From contig NZ_CP152407.1 in the NCBI RefSeq assembly GCF_038958875.1, positions 2,983,501 through 3,047,500 on the forward strand: DNA of 64,000 bases, read 5' to 3'. Below are positions 51,768 through 60,144 of the stretch, piece after piece (the stretch's first letter is position 1; each line of letters begins with the position of its first letter). Made by a program: the position numbers and the translations under genes. The notes beneath the pieces were generated by a model. That model ran no database searches. It saw nothing but the letters and a program-made list of their open reading frames with translations, and was not told the DNA's origin. The stretch comes from Acidovorax sp. FHTAMBA (GTDB lineage: Bacteria > Pseudomonadota > Gammaproteobacteria > Burkholderiales > Burkholderiaceae_C).

Positions 51768-54552
51768 GCCGGTCCAGCCACGCGGCCAGCGGCTCTGGCC
51801 GACCGAAGAGATAGCCCTGCAGGCAGTCGCACTGGCTGTTGATCAGGAAATCCGCCTGCGCGCGGGTCTCGACCCCCTCAGCCACCACCCGCAGTTTCAG
51901 GTGACGGGCCACCGACAGGATGGATTGCACGATGGCGGTGTCGTTGGGATCGTCCGGGGTGTCGTTCACAAAGCTCTTGTCGATCTTGAGCTCGTACAGC
52001 GGCAGCCGCTTGAGATAGGCCAGGCTGGAATAGCCCGTGCCAAAGTCGTCAATGGAAAACCGCACGCCCAGATTCACGATCTCGGTCATTCGGGCGATGG
52101 TGTCGTCCAGATTCTCGATGAGCAGGCTTTCCGTCACCTCCAGGATCAGGTGGGCGGGGTTGGCGCCGGTGTGGGCCAGGATGTGCCGAACGCGGTCCAC
52201 AAAGTCGTCCTGGCGGAACTGCCGCTCGCTCACGTTGACAGACAGCGACAGCGTGCGCCCGCTGGCCTGCAGGCGGGCCAGGGTTTCGCAGGCCTGCTGG
52301 ATCATCCAGTCGCCCATGCGCAGGATGAGCCCCGAGGCCTCGGCGATGGGAATAAACCGGTTGGGCGGTACATTGCCCCGCACCGGGTGGTTCCACCGCA
52401 TCAGCAATTCGCCGCCCACCACGTTTGCGGCTGCGTCCACCTGGTTTTGCACGAACACCGCCAGCTGGCCTTCGGCGTGCGCATTTTTCAGGTCCTGCTC
52501 CAGGGCCAGCCGCTCCTGCACGTCGGCCTGCATGGCCGCTTCGTAAAAGCGGATACGGTTGCGGCCCAGGTCCTTGGCGCGGTACATGGCGGTGTCGGCC
52601 TCACGCAGCAGATCCTCGGCGTTTTCGCCCCGCTCGGGAAACAGCGTGATGCCGATACTGCCCGTGGTGCTGTACACGTGCGTGTCAATGGTGTACGGAG
52701 CCTCCAGCGACACGCGAATTTCCTCTGCCACCAGCAGCGCCGCGCGCCCTGCCGATTCCATATCGGATGCCACGTTGTTCACCAGGACCACAAACTCGTC
52801 GCCGCCCAGGCGTGCCACCGTGTCGCCGGGGCGCACCTGGCGCTTCAGGCGCTGCGCCACCTGCATCAGCAGCGCATCGCCCAAGGTATGCCCGCGGGCG
52901 TCGTTGATCTGCTTGAAGTTGTCGAGGTCGATGTACAGCACCGCACCCACATGGGCGGCCTTCAGCGCGCTCTGGAGCGCGTGCTCCATGCGGTCGAGCA
53001 GCATGCGCCGGTTGGGCAGCCCGGTAAGGGCGTCGAAGTACGCCAGCTGGTGCGTGCGCGCCTCGGCCTGCTTGCGTTCGGTAATGTCGCGCGAGAGCGC
53101 AATGAACCGGGGTTCACCATCCGGCTGGGCGCTTTGCTTGCGGGCAATGGACAACTCAAACCAGTGCGCCACGCCACCGACCTCCAGCCGGTACTGGTGA
53201 CCTGCCGAGTAGCCCGTGTGGTGGGCAGCCTCCAGCGCCGCATGGCAACCCGCTGCCGCTTCCGGGGGCACCACCTCGGTGATCAAACGGCCCAGAAACA
53301 TCTCGGGGGGCATGGTGAGCATGTCCATGCGTGCCGTACGGCAGTGGTGTATGCGTCCATGCACGTCCAGCTCGAAGAGCAGGTCGGGGATGGCGTTGAG
53401 CGTACTTTCCAGGTCGTCGCGCGTGGCCCGCAGCTCTGCCGTCATGCTGCGGGCAAGCGCCACCGCCCGCTCGCGCCCGGTCGCCAGCAGCCAGGCAAAC
53501 CAGGCAAGAACCAGGCTCAATACGGTGCCCGCCAAGGCAACGGGGTGGTGGCCCACTACCTGGTAGCGCAGCGAAAAAGCGGGCAGGGGCGCCATCTGCA
53601 GCGTCCAGCGGCGCCCGCCGATATCGAGAACGCGCGTTGCCTGCAGCCCTCCTGATTCCAGCCCGGCAGCGTTGGGGGCGGTTTTGCTGAAGATGGGGGT
53701 ATCGGATGCGCTGCGATCGGGCGTGCTGTCCAGAATCTGCAGGCCGATGTCCGCGTCGAACTCGCCGGACATGCCGCCCAACACATCGGCCATGCTGAAC
53801 GGGGCGGACACCCACCCCGCAATGCCCGATCGCCTGCCCTCCAGGGTCTGGGTGTTGGCCGCAGGGTCATACATCGGGAGGTACATGACCAGCCCCGGAC
53901 TGCCGTCCTGCATGAGGGTGATTGGCCCCGAAAGGGCCAGCTGCCCGGTATCGCGCGCGCGGTCCAGGGCCTCTTTGGCCACGGGAATGGTCAGCACGTC
54001 GAACCCCAGGGTCTTGAGGTTGTCGTCCTCCAGCGGCTCGATGTGGGTGATGGGGGCATACACCGCCCGCTCGCCTGCAGGCCGCACCGTGTAGCCCGCA
54101 AAGCCGCGTTGCTGCATGTCTTCAGTGTGCGCTGCAAGGGCAGATGCCGGCAGCCGCAGGATGAGCGACACGCCTCGCAGGCCCGGCCGTGTTTCACGCA
54201 GCTGCAGGGCCTCTACATAGGCCTGGAACTCCTCCCGGTCAATGCGCTCGGAGCCCTCGAAGTACCCCTTGACGCCCCGCAGCACCACCTGGTAGGTGGT
54301 CATCCGGTCCTTGAGGTTGTATGCAATCTGGTCGGCCGCCGTCTGGAAGTTCTGATCACGCTGGGCGAGCGCGTTGCGCTCCTCGCTTTGCCAGTACAGG
54401 AACGTCAGCCCCAGGGTCAACACGGCAATCAGCGGCGGAAGCACGCGGGCAAGCCAGCGGTGGCGCCCGGCATCCGGAACGGCGGCCGGGGGCACGGTAG
54501 CTTGGGCTGTCGCGCCGGAGTGCTCGGCGCCCTCGCGGGAGTAGGGTGTCAT
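51760..54552 (-). CDS. CHASE-PAS-GGDEF-EAL membrane protein
   Basis: A 930-residue protein with an N-terminal helix (VLPPLIAVLTLGLTFLYW, about 37-54), a periplasmic CHASE domain (about 75-320, DRMTTYQVVLRGVKGYFEGS), a second helix (VALAGTVLSLVLAWFAWLLA), a PAS domain (LESTLNAIPDLLFELDVHGR), GGDEF intact at 583-587 with an RxxD inhibition site five residues before it (RPGD, 574-577), and an EAL domain. EAL keeps ELLMR (715-719) in place of EALxR, SVNVSERQF, EVTES, IDDFGTGYSSLAYL, KIDKSF and AEGVET. So it can probably make c-di-GMP, and may also break it down. The 3' end overlaps dusA by eight bases. Confidence 0.92.
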   Translation of the reverse strand: MTPYSREGAEHSGATAQATVPPAAVPDAGRHRWLARVLPPLIAVLTLGLTFLYWQSEERNALAQRDQNFQTAADQIAYNLKDRMTTYQVVLRGVKGYFEGSERIDREEFQAYVEALQLRETRPGLRGVSLILRLPASALAAHTEDMQQRGFAGYTVRPAGERAVYAPITHIEPLEDDNLKTLGFDVLTIPVAKEALDRARDTGQLALSGPITLMQDGSPGLVMYLPMYDPAANTQTLEGRRSGIAGWVSAPFSMADVLGGMSGEFDADIGLQILDSTPDRSASDTPIFSKTAPNAAGLESGGLQATRVLDIGGRRWTLQMAPLPAFSLRYQVVGHHPVALAGTVLSLVLAWFAWLLATGRERAVALARSMTAELRATRDDLESTLNAIPDLLFELDVHGRIHHCRTARMDMLTMPPEMFLGRLITEVVPPEAAAGCHAALEAAHHTGYSAGHQYRLEVGGVAHWFELSIARKQSAQPDGEPRFIALSRDITERKQAEARTHQLAYFDALTGLPNRRMLLDRMEHALQSALKAAHVGAVLYIDLDNFKQINDARGHTLGDALLMQVAQRLKRQVRPGDTVARLGGDEFVVLVNNVASDMESAGRAALLVAEEIRVSLEAPYTIDTHVYSTTGSIGITLFPERGENAEDLLREADTAMYRAKDLGRNRIRFYEAAMQADVQERLALEQDLKNAHAEGQLAVFVQNQVDAAANVVGGELLMRWNHPVRGNVPPNRFIPIAEASGLILRMGDWMIQQACETLARLQASGRTLSLSVNVSERQFRQDDFVDRVRHILAHTGANPAHLILEVTESLLIENLDDTIARMTEIVNLGVRFSIDDFGTGYSSLAYLKRLPLYELKIDKSFVNDTPDDPNDTAIVQSILSVARHLKLRVVAEGVETRAQADFLINSQCDCLQGYLFGRPEPLAAWLDRLS

Positions 54553-54787
54553 CGTTTGCTGGGTGCTGTCGCGCTCGCGGCTGCGAGGTCAAACTCTGGC
54601 AGTGGAAATACCGGGCCATTATGAGCACGATCCTGCCCTTCCCCGAAGAAGAACTTGCCCGCACCCCAGCAGTCTGAATGCGAAGGGTACTTTTTGCGCC
54701 CGCCGTTGGCTTGTATATGCTCTGGACTGCAACGGCGCCGAACTCTGACCCGCAACCCACCCTCCGCACCACACGACAAGACCCGGC

Positions 54788-55873
54788 ATGGCATCGCTTG
54801 ACTTTGACCTGGAAGCCACCCACTTTCGCACTTTCTATGGGCAGCACGCTGCATCGCTGGAGGCCGCCTGCACAGCCATCACGGCCATGGTGGCCGCGGC
54901 CGTGTCCGAGGTGGGGGGCGTCGATGTGGCAAAGGTCGAGGGTCGCGTGAAGGATGTGGACGAGTGCATCCGCAAGTTTGTGCGCAAGTACCGCCCGGCG
55001 CTGGAAGAAAGCAACACGCCCTACGACATCCAGAGCTACATCACCGACCTGATCGGCGTGCGGGTGGTGTGCCTGTATGAGGACGAACTGGAAAAAGTAG
55101 CCCAGATCGTGCGCGCGCGCTTTGCGGTGATCGATGTCACCGACAAGGTGACCGCCGTGGAGAGCACGGAGGCATCGTTTGGCTACAAGGGCCTGCACCT
55201 GGACCTCAAGCTCAGTGCAGCAGAACGGGACCTGCCCCAGCACGCCGCCTATGCGCATTGGCCGTTCGAGCTGCAGGTGCGCACCATCATCCAGGATTCA
55301 TGGAGCGTTCTGGACCACAAGATCAAATACAAGAAGTCCATTCCAGGGCAGCTCAAGCGGCGCATCAACGTGCTTTCGGCCCTGTTTGAACTGGCCGACC
55401 GCGAATTTCGCCAGATCCGCGACGCCACGGCGGCCGAGCTGCTGCAGGCTCCGGATGAAACCGCAGAGCCGCTGCCGGATGCAGCGGTGGATATTCACCC
55501 CCATAGCCGGGCGACTTCGGGCAGCAGCGAGCTCAACGCCTTCACGTTCCTCAAGATCGCCACGCATTTCTTCAAGGATTTCGAGTTCGAGCCCAGCAAG
55601 GTGGACGGTTTTGTGGACGATATCCAGGTCTGGTCGCCCGGCATGACGCGCGCGCGCTTCAACAGCCTGATGCGCGAAACCATCGGCGTCGTCAAGCGCT
55701 ACAAGCAGCATTTCGAGGAACTGAACCCTCTGGGCAGCTTCAACCCGTACACCGTGATCCGGCACTGCCTGTACCTCAGTAACAAGTCAGCCTTCCGTCC
55801 GGCCCTGAGAAACTCGGCACGCGAATCGTTTGAGGCCTGGCTGCAGGAACAGGGCGAACACAGATCGCAATAA
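54788..55873 (+). CDS. Stand-alone RelA/SpoT synthetase-domain protein
   Basis: A 361-residue protein. The RelA/SpoT nucleotidyltransferase domain occupies about residues 50-210: VEGRVKDVDECIRKFVRKYR, DIQSYITDLIGVRVVCLYED, SFGYKGLHLDLKLS, then FELQVRTIIQDSWSVLDHKI. No HD hydrolase, TGS or ACT domain is present. The C-terminal 150 residues are an extra helical region (FLKIATHFFKDFEFEPSKVD, RFNSLMRETIGVVKRYKQHF) not seen in the short RelQ/RelP enzymes. It may make (p)ppGpp or a related alarmone, or a toxic nucleotide. Divergent from the GGDEF/EAL gene; a family-1 repeat follows the stop. Confidence 0.85.
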   Translation: MASLDFDLEATHFRTFYGQHAASLEAACTAITAMVAAAVSEVGGVDVAKVEGRVKDVDECIRKFVRKYRPALEESNTPYDIQSYITDLIGVRVVCLYEDELEKVAQIVRARFAVIDVTDKVTAVESTEASFGYKGLHLDLKLSAAERDLPQHAAYAHWPFELQVRTIIQDSWSVLDHKIKYKKSIPGQLKRRINVLSALFELADREFRQIRDATAAELLQAPDETAEPLPDAAVDIHPHSRATSGSSELNAFTFLKIATHFFKDFEFEPSKVDGFVDDIQVWSPGMTRARFNSLMRETIGVVKRYKQHFEELNPLGSFNPYTVIRHCLYLSNKSAFRPALRNSARESFEAWLQEQGEHRSQ

Positions 55874-55876
55874 ATG

Positions 55877-55937
55877 GTCAAAAACGGTTCTGGCGCTTAC
55901 CCAACAAGCGCCAACAGCTATATTACTTATAGCAAAT
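55877..55937 (+). repeat. Family-1 repeat, copy i
   Basis: TCAAAAACGGTTCTGGCGC, TTACCCAACAAGCGCCAAC and AGCTATATTACTTATAGCAAA. Both stem-loops are complete. It starts four bases after the stop of the RelA/SpoT-domain gene. Confidence 0.87.
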
Positions 55938-56048
55938 TTCGAAGATGAACCGGTAGGCAACTCCTCAGGCTCGCGCATGGAACCTGTCGCCCATGCGACT
56001 TGCCATTGGTGGTTGTACTCCATGCGCTTGTTACCAAGTGCTGCTATA

Positions 56049-56059
56049 TTGCACTGCAA
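56049..56059. promoter_or_regulatory. TTGCA-C-TGCAA palindrome upstream of phaZ
   Basis: A perfect 11-base palindrome 18 bases before the phaZ ATG. TGC/GCA-rich boxes of this form are bound by PhaR, the PHA-responsive repressor, in related bacteria, and position near the start fits an operator. PhaR itself is not in this window; the link is inference. Confidence 0.5.
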
Positions 56060-56077
56060 CATAACGGAGTTTCGCCC

Positions 56078-57709
56078 ATGCTGTATCACATCTACGAAAC
56101 CCAGCGCTCCCTGATGGAGCCCTTCACCGATTTCGCCCAGGCTGCTGCCAAGCTGTTCAGCAACCCGCTGTCCCCTTTCAGCGAGACGCCGCTCGCACAG
56201 CGCATGTCCGCCGGCTACGAGCTGCTGTACCGGCTCGGCAAGGACTATGAAAAGCCCGCTTTTGGCATCCACTCGGTGGATGTGGATGGTGTCGGCGTGG
56301 CAGTGCATGAGCGCATCGAAGTGGACAAACCATTTTGCGAATTGCGCCGCTTCAAGCGCTTTTCGGACGACCCCGCAACCCTGGGCAAGCTCAAGGTGCA
56401 GCCCGTGGTGCTGATCGTTGCCCCCTTGTCGGGCCACTACGCCACCCTGCTGCGCGACACTGTGCGCACCATGCTCAAGGACCACAAGGTCTACATCACC
56501 GACTGGAAGAACGCACGCCTGGTACCCTTGAGCGAAGGCGAGTTCCATCTGGACGACTATGTGAACTACGTGCAGGAGTTCATCCGCCACCTGCAGGGCA
56601 CCTATGGCAACTGCCACGTCATCAGCGTGTGCCAGCCCACCGTGCCGGTGCTGGCGGCCGTATCGCTGATGGCCAGCCGGGGCGAGACCACACCCCTGAG
56701 CATGACCATGATGGGCGGCCCCATTGATGCACGCCGCTCCCCCACCGCCGTGAACAACCTGGCCACCAACCGCAGCTACGAGTGGTTCGAGAACAACGTC
56801 ATCTACCGCGTGCCCGAGAACTTCCCCGGCGCGGGGCGGCGCGTGTACCCCGGCTTCCTGCAGTACACCGGCTTCGTGGCGATGAACCCCGACCGCCACG
56901 CCACCAGCCACTACGACTACTTCAAGGACCTCATCAAGGGCGACGATGCCAGCGCCGAGGCCCACCGCAAGTTCTACGACGAGTACAACGCCGTGCTCGA
57001 CATGGACGCGGACTACTACCTGGAAACCATCCAGACCGTGTTCCAGGACTACAAACTGGTGAACGGAACCTGGGACGTGCGTTCCCCCGACGGCAAGCTG
57101 GAGCGCGTGCGGCCCCAGGACATCAGCACCACCGCCGTATTCACGGTAGAGGGCGAGCTCGATGACATCTCTGGCTCCGGCCAGACCCATGCAGCGCACG
57201 GCCTGTGCAGCGGCCTGGCAGACAGCGAGCAACGCCACCTGGAGGTCAAGGGCGCGGGCCACTATGGCATTTTCAGTGGCCGCCGTTGGCGCGAAGTTGT
57301 CTATCCCCAGGTGCGCAGTTTCATCCTCGAACACGACAAGCCGCAATCCAGAGCCGCCCTGCCCGTCGCCGAAACACCCGATGACAGCCCGCCCCGTCGT
57401 GCTGTGGCCCCCAGCGCGCGCCTGCAGGGCGCCAAGGCGGCCGCAAAACCGGCCGCAAAACCGGCCGCAAAACCGGCCGCAAAACCTGCTGCCAAACCGG
57501 TCGCGAAAAACACCGCCAAGGCAGACACAAAGCTTGCAGCCAAACCGGCAGCTGGCGTAGCCACACGCTGGGTGACGCCTGTGCCCGCCAGCAACGGGGC
57601 GGTCGATTCGGCTGCGCCCGCCGCTGCGGATCCGGCGCCAACGCCCAAAGGCTCGCCCTCCGCGGCAGCGCCCACCGCCAGCCGCCGCGCTGCGGCCCGC
57701 AAGGCTTGA
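56078..57709 (+). CDS. phaZ: Intracellular PHA depolymerase PhaZ with a Lys/Ala/Pro tail
   Basis: A 543-residue protein. Residues 1-420 match the Ralstonia-type intracellular PHB depolymerase: MLYHIYETQRSLMEPF at the start, VVLIVAPLSGHYATLLRDTV, and the active Cys185 in CHVISVCQPTVPV (Cys183 in R. eutropha PhaZa1), with VKGAGHYGIFSGRRWRE holding the His. It mobilises stored PHB. After about residue 430 the protein has a long tail of AAKP repeats (AAKPAAKPAAKPAAK) and Ala/Pro blocks, ending SRRAAARKA, like histone H1/PhaF-type DNA-binding tails. The DNA holds four perfect 12-bp repeats (57439-57486). Start at MLYH is 56078. Confidence 0.92.
   Translation: MLYHIYETQRSLMEPFTDFAQAAAKLFSNPLSPFSETPLAQRMSAGYELLYRLGKDYEKPAFGIHSVDVDGVGVAVHERIEVDKPFCELRRFKRFSDDPATLGKLKVQPVVLIVAPLSGHYATLLRDTVRTMLKDHKVYITDWKNARLVPLSEGEFHLDDYVNYVQEFIRHLQGTYGNCHVISVCQPTVPVLAAVSLMASRGETTPLSMTMMGGPIDARRSPTAVNNLATNRSYEWFENNVIYRVPENFPGAGRRVYPGFLQYTGFVAMNPDRHATSHYDYFKDLIKGDDASAEAHRKFYDEYNAVLDMDADYYLETIQTVFQDYKLVNGTWDVRSPDGKLERVRPQDISTTAVFTVEGELDDISGSGQTHAAHGLCSGLADSEQRHLEVKGAGHYGIFSGRRWREVVYPQVRSFILEHDKPQSRAALPVAETPDDSPPRRAVAPSARLQGAKAAAKPAAKPAAKPAAKPAAKPVAKNTAKADTKLAAKPAAGVATRWVTPVPASNGAVDSAAPAAADPAPTPKGSPSAAAPTASRRAAARKA
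57439..57486 (+). repeat. Four perfect 12-bp tandem repeats in phaZ
   Basis: GGCCGCAAAACC repeated four times without error, followed by degenerate copies. The unit encodes four residues (AAKP in frame), so gain or loss of copies changes the tail length without a frameshift. Confidence 0.9.
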
Positions 57710-57726
57710 CCCCCCCCGACCCGACC

Positions 57727-58383
57727 ATGGCTGCGCGCGCAGCCCTCTCGGAGCTGGCAGCACGGATTGACGCGGCCCTGCCGCAAACACAGTGCACGCG
57801 GTGTGGCTACCCCGACTGCGCGGCATACGCCCACGCGATTGCCGACGAGGGAGCGCCCATCAACCTGTGCCCACCGGGTGGCGCCGAGGGCATCGCCCGC
57901 CTGGCATCGATCACGGGGCAGGCGCCCCTGCCACTGAGCGCTGAACACGGAACAGAAGGCCCCAGGGCGGTCGCCTGGATCGATGAAGCGTGGTGTATTG
58001 GCTGCACGCTGTGCATCAAGGCCTGCCCCACCGATGCGATCGTGGGCTCAAACAAACAAATGCACACTGTCATCGAGCCCTATTGCACCGGGTGCGAGCT
58101 GTGCATCCCGGTCTGCCCCGTGGACTGCATCCAGCTCGACAACGTCAGCGGCTCGGCCACGGGGTGGACGGCATGGTCCAGCCCCCTGGCGCTGCAGGCC
58201 CGCCAGCGCTATCAGGCCCACCGGGAACGCGTACCGCTAACGCTGGTGGAGGAATCCGATGACGACCTGCCAGCCCCAGAAGGGGTACAGCAGGAGGCCG
58301 CCAGCGGCGCCGCTGCCCGGCAGGCCGTCATCGCTGCGGCCCTGGAACGCGCCCGCCAACGGCGGGCCGAAGGGCCGCGCTAA
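57727..58383 (+). CDS. rnfB: RnfB-type ferredoxin (orphan electron-transfer subunit)
   Basis: A 218-residue iron-sulfur protein. The first cluster is the RnfB-specific site: CTRCGYPDCAAYAHAI and then NLCPPGG, followed by two 4Fe-4S ferredoxin motifs CIGCTLCIKACPTDAI and CTGCELCIPVCPVDCI. The usual N-terminal membrane anchor of RnfB is absent, and no other rnf gene lies nearby, so it probably works alone as an electron carrier, perhaps to nitrogenase-like or DNA-repair enzymes (Nth is its neighbour in related genomes; not seen here). Start: ATG at 57727; a TTG at 57706 would overlap the phaZ stop by four bases. Confidence 0.87.
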   Translation: MAARAALSELAARIDAALPQTQCTRCGYPDCAAYAHAIADEGAPINLCPPGGAEGIARLASITGQAPLPLSAEHGTEGPRAVAWIDEAWCIGCTLCIKACPTDAIVGSNKQMHTVIEPYCTGCELCIPVCPVDCIQLDNVSGSATGWTAWSSPLALQARQRYQAHRERVPLTLVEESDDDLPAPEGVQQEAASGAAARQAVIAAALERARQRRAEGPR

Positions 58384-58471
58384 AAAAAGCTGGCGGCGTG
58401 GCCTGCCTGCACGCCCCGATCAGTTCCTGAACGCCAACGCTGCTCCACCCGGGAGCCCCAGCGAGTCCCGC

Positions 58472-59962
58472 TTACTTTGCGGCGAGCTTCTTATACACAC
58501 CGCAGCCTGCGTAGAGGTCACCCACGCGGTGAACGTACGACATCTTGGTCTGCACCGCCCCCGTCGCGGGGTTCGTGATGTCGTATTCCACCCAGCCCGG
58601 CTCACGGTCTGCCTGGGCGACGATGTCGCTCACCAGCCGGTCGCCGGCAATGCCGGGAATATCCTGAACGCGGGTGCCCACCTTGGCGGGGTTGCCGCCG
58701 AACGCCAGGTAAGTGCCTGCCGTGTCGAGCACAAACACGTACATGTCGCGGTCGTGGTACGGCTGGTTTTTGTCCGTGATGCTTCTCAGGAACTGATCGC
58801 GCGATGTGCTCTTCGAGAGCGCTACGGCCCGGCCCACCAATGCCACGGCCTCCTCGGCCGTGCCTTGCTGCAGGCGGAAGGCAGACACCGCGTGCGACAG
58901 TGTGGAGGCACGGCTTTCGAGGGCCTCGGCCTGTTGCACCGCATGCCCCACCATCTGGGCGTTGTGCTGGGTGATCTGGTCCAGCTGCTGCACGGCGGCG
59001 CTGATCTCGCGCAGCCCGGTGCTCTGCTCTGCACTCGAGCCCGAGATCTCGCTCATGCTGGCAGCAACGCTCCGGATGCCTCCCGCCATGTCGGTGATCC
59101 CCTGGCCGGCCGAGCGGATGAGGCCGGCGCTGGTTTCCACCTGACTCACCGACGCTCCGATCAGTTCGCGGATTTCGTGCGCCGCATCACTGGACCTTTT
59201 CGCCAATGTACGCACTTCGGCAGCCACCACGGCAAACCCGCGGCCTTGCTCGCCCGCCCGGGCAGCCTCGACGGCGGCATTCAGGGCCAGGATATTGGTC
59301 TGGAAGGCAATGCTGTCGATCACACCGATGATTTCACTCATCCGGCGTGCGCCCTGCTGAATAGCCTCCACCGACTGCACCGCACGGGCCATGGCCTGTG
59401 CGCCCACCTCGGCGGCATCGCGCACCTGCGCGGCCCGGGCATCCGCACCCTGGGCGGTCTGCGCGTTGTTCTCCACGGCCGACGACAGCTGCTCCACGCT
59501 CGCTGCGGTCTGCTCCAGATTGGCAGCCTGCTGCTCGGTACGGTCGGCCAGGGAGCGGTTGCCCTCGGCAAGGCTTTGCCCGGCATGGGCCACCAAAGCC
59601 GCATTGCTGCGGATGTCGGCCACCATCGCGGAAAGCGTGATGACCATGCGGTCCAGCGACCGCGCCATATCGGCCACCTCGTCGTGCCCGAGGTCGCTGC
59701 GCGGTTGCGCGCGCAGGTCTCCTCCCTGGGTCATCACGATGGTGCGCGCCAACCCGGCCAGATCCGCCGAAAGACTCAGATGCAGCACCAGCAGCGCGTA
59801 AGCCACTGCCAACGCGCACAATGCGACGCCCCACCAGGGAGCGCCCAGGACAGCCGCAGCGAGGGCTGCAACCATGGCAAGGCCCAGCGAAATCAGCTTT
59901 CCGGGCAGATGCAGCCTGCGCATCCACCACAATCCCGGACGCAACGGTAGGAATCCTGACAT
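58472..59962 (-). CDS. Chemoreceptor with C-terminal Cache-type sensor domain
   Basis: A 496-residue methyl-accepting protein with an unusual order. Two adjacent hydrophobic stretches (LISLGLAMVAALAAAVLGAP, GVALCALAVAYALLVLHL) anchor it, with almost no periplasmic part. A HAMP-like linker and the signalling hairpin (IAFQTNILALNAAVEAARAG, EQGRGFAVVAAEVRTLAKRS) follow. The C-terminal 120 residues look like a single-Cache (sCache_2) domain: DMYVFVLDTAGTYLAFGGNP, GWVEYDITNPATGAVQTKMS, YVHRVGDLYAGCGVYK. So the sensor would be cytoplasmic and at the far end. ATG at 59962 with GAGGAGA upstream. The ligand is unknown. Confidence 0.9.
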   Translation of the reverse strand: MSGFLPLRPGLWWMRRLHLPGKLISLGLAMVAALAAAVLGAPWWGVALCALAVAYALLVLHLSLSADLAGLARTIVMTQGGDLRAQPRSDLGHDEVADMARSLDRMVITLSAMVADIRSNAALVAHAGQSLAEGNRSLADRTEQQAANLEQTAASVEQLSSAVENNAQTAQGADARAAQVRDAAEVGAQAMARAVQSVEAIQQGARRMSEIIGVIDSIAFQTNILALNAAVEAARAGEQGRGFAVVAAEVRTLAKRSSDAAHEIRELIGASVSQVETSAGLIRSAGQGITDMAGGIRSVAASMSEISGSSAEQSTGLREISAAVQQLDQITQHNAQMVGHAVQQAEALESRASTLSHAVSAFRLQQGTAEEAVALVGRAVALSKSTSRDQFLRSITDKNQPYHDRDMYVFVLDTAGTYLAFGGNPAKVGTRVQDIPGIAGDRLVSDIVAQADREPGWVEYDITNPATGAVQTKMSYVHRVGDLYAGCGVYKKLAAK

Positions 59963-60144
59963 CGTGTCTCCTCTTATCGTTTTACCAAATAACCAAATGT
60001 AAGCAACTGCACTTACGGCGGATTGACAGAAAACCGCAGCCAATGGCTGGCAAATGTCCCGCTCTGTCCCCACCGGAGCGCGCAGCCCCTCGCCCCACCC
60101 TGCCCCACCCTCTGCAGCGGGGCCATCACCCATAATGGCGCCCC

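Noticed and set aside
51580..53655. Long open frames (500-700 codons) on the strand opposite to hrpA, the acyl-CoA dehydrogenase, the GGDEF/EAL genes, the chemoreceptor and phaZ
   Set aside because: They are antisense shadows of real genes in GC-rich DNA. They lack recognisable domains, have His/Gln/Arg-rich composition and no ribosome binding sites.
54788..55873. RelA/SpoT-domain protein as a toxin of a toxin-antitoxin pair
   Set aside because: There is no small partner gene within operon distance on either side; the next genes are a divergent GGDEF/EAL gene and phaZ after a 204-base space.
57439..57486. Possible CRISPR-like array
   Set aside because: Units are 12 bases, contiguous and without spacers, and they are coding; this is a tandem repeat in phaZ. 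No other array-like pattern was seen.
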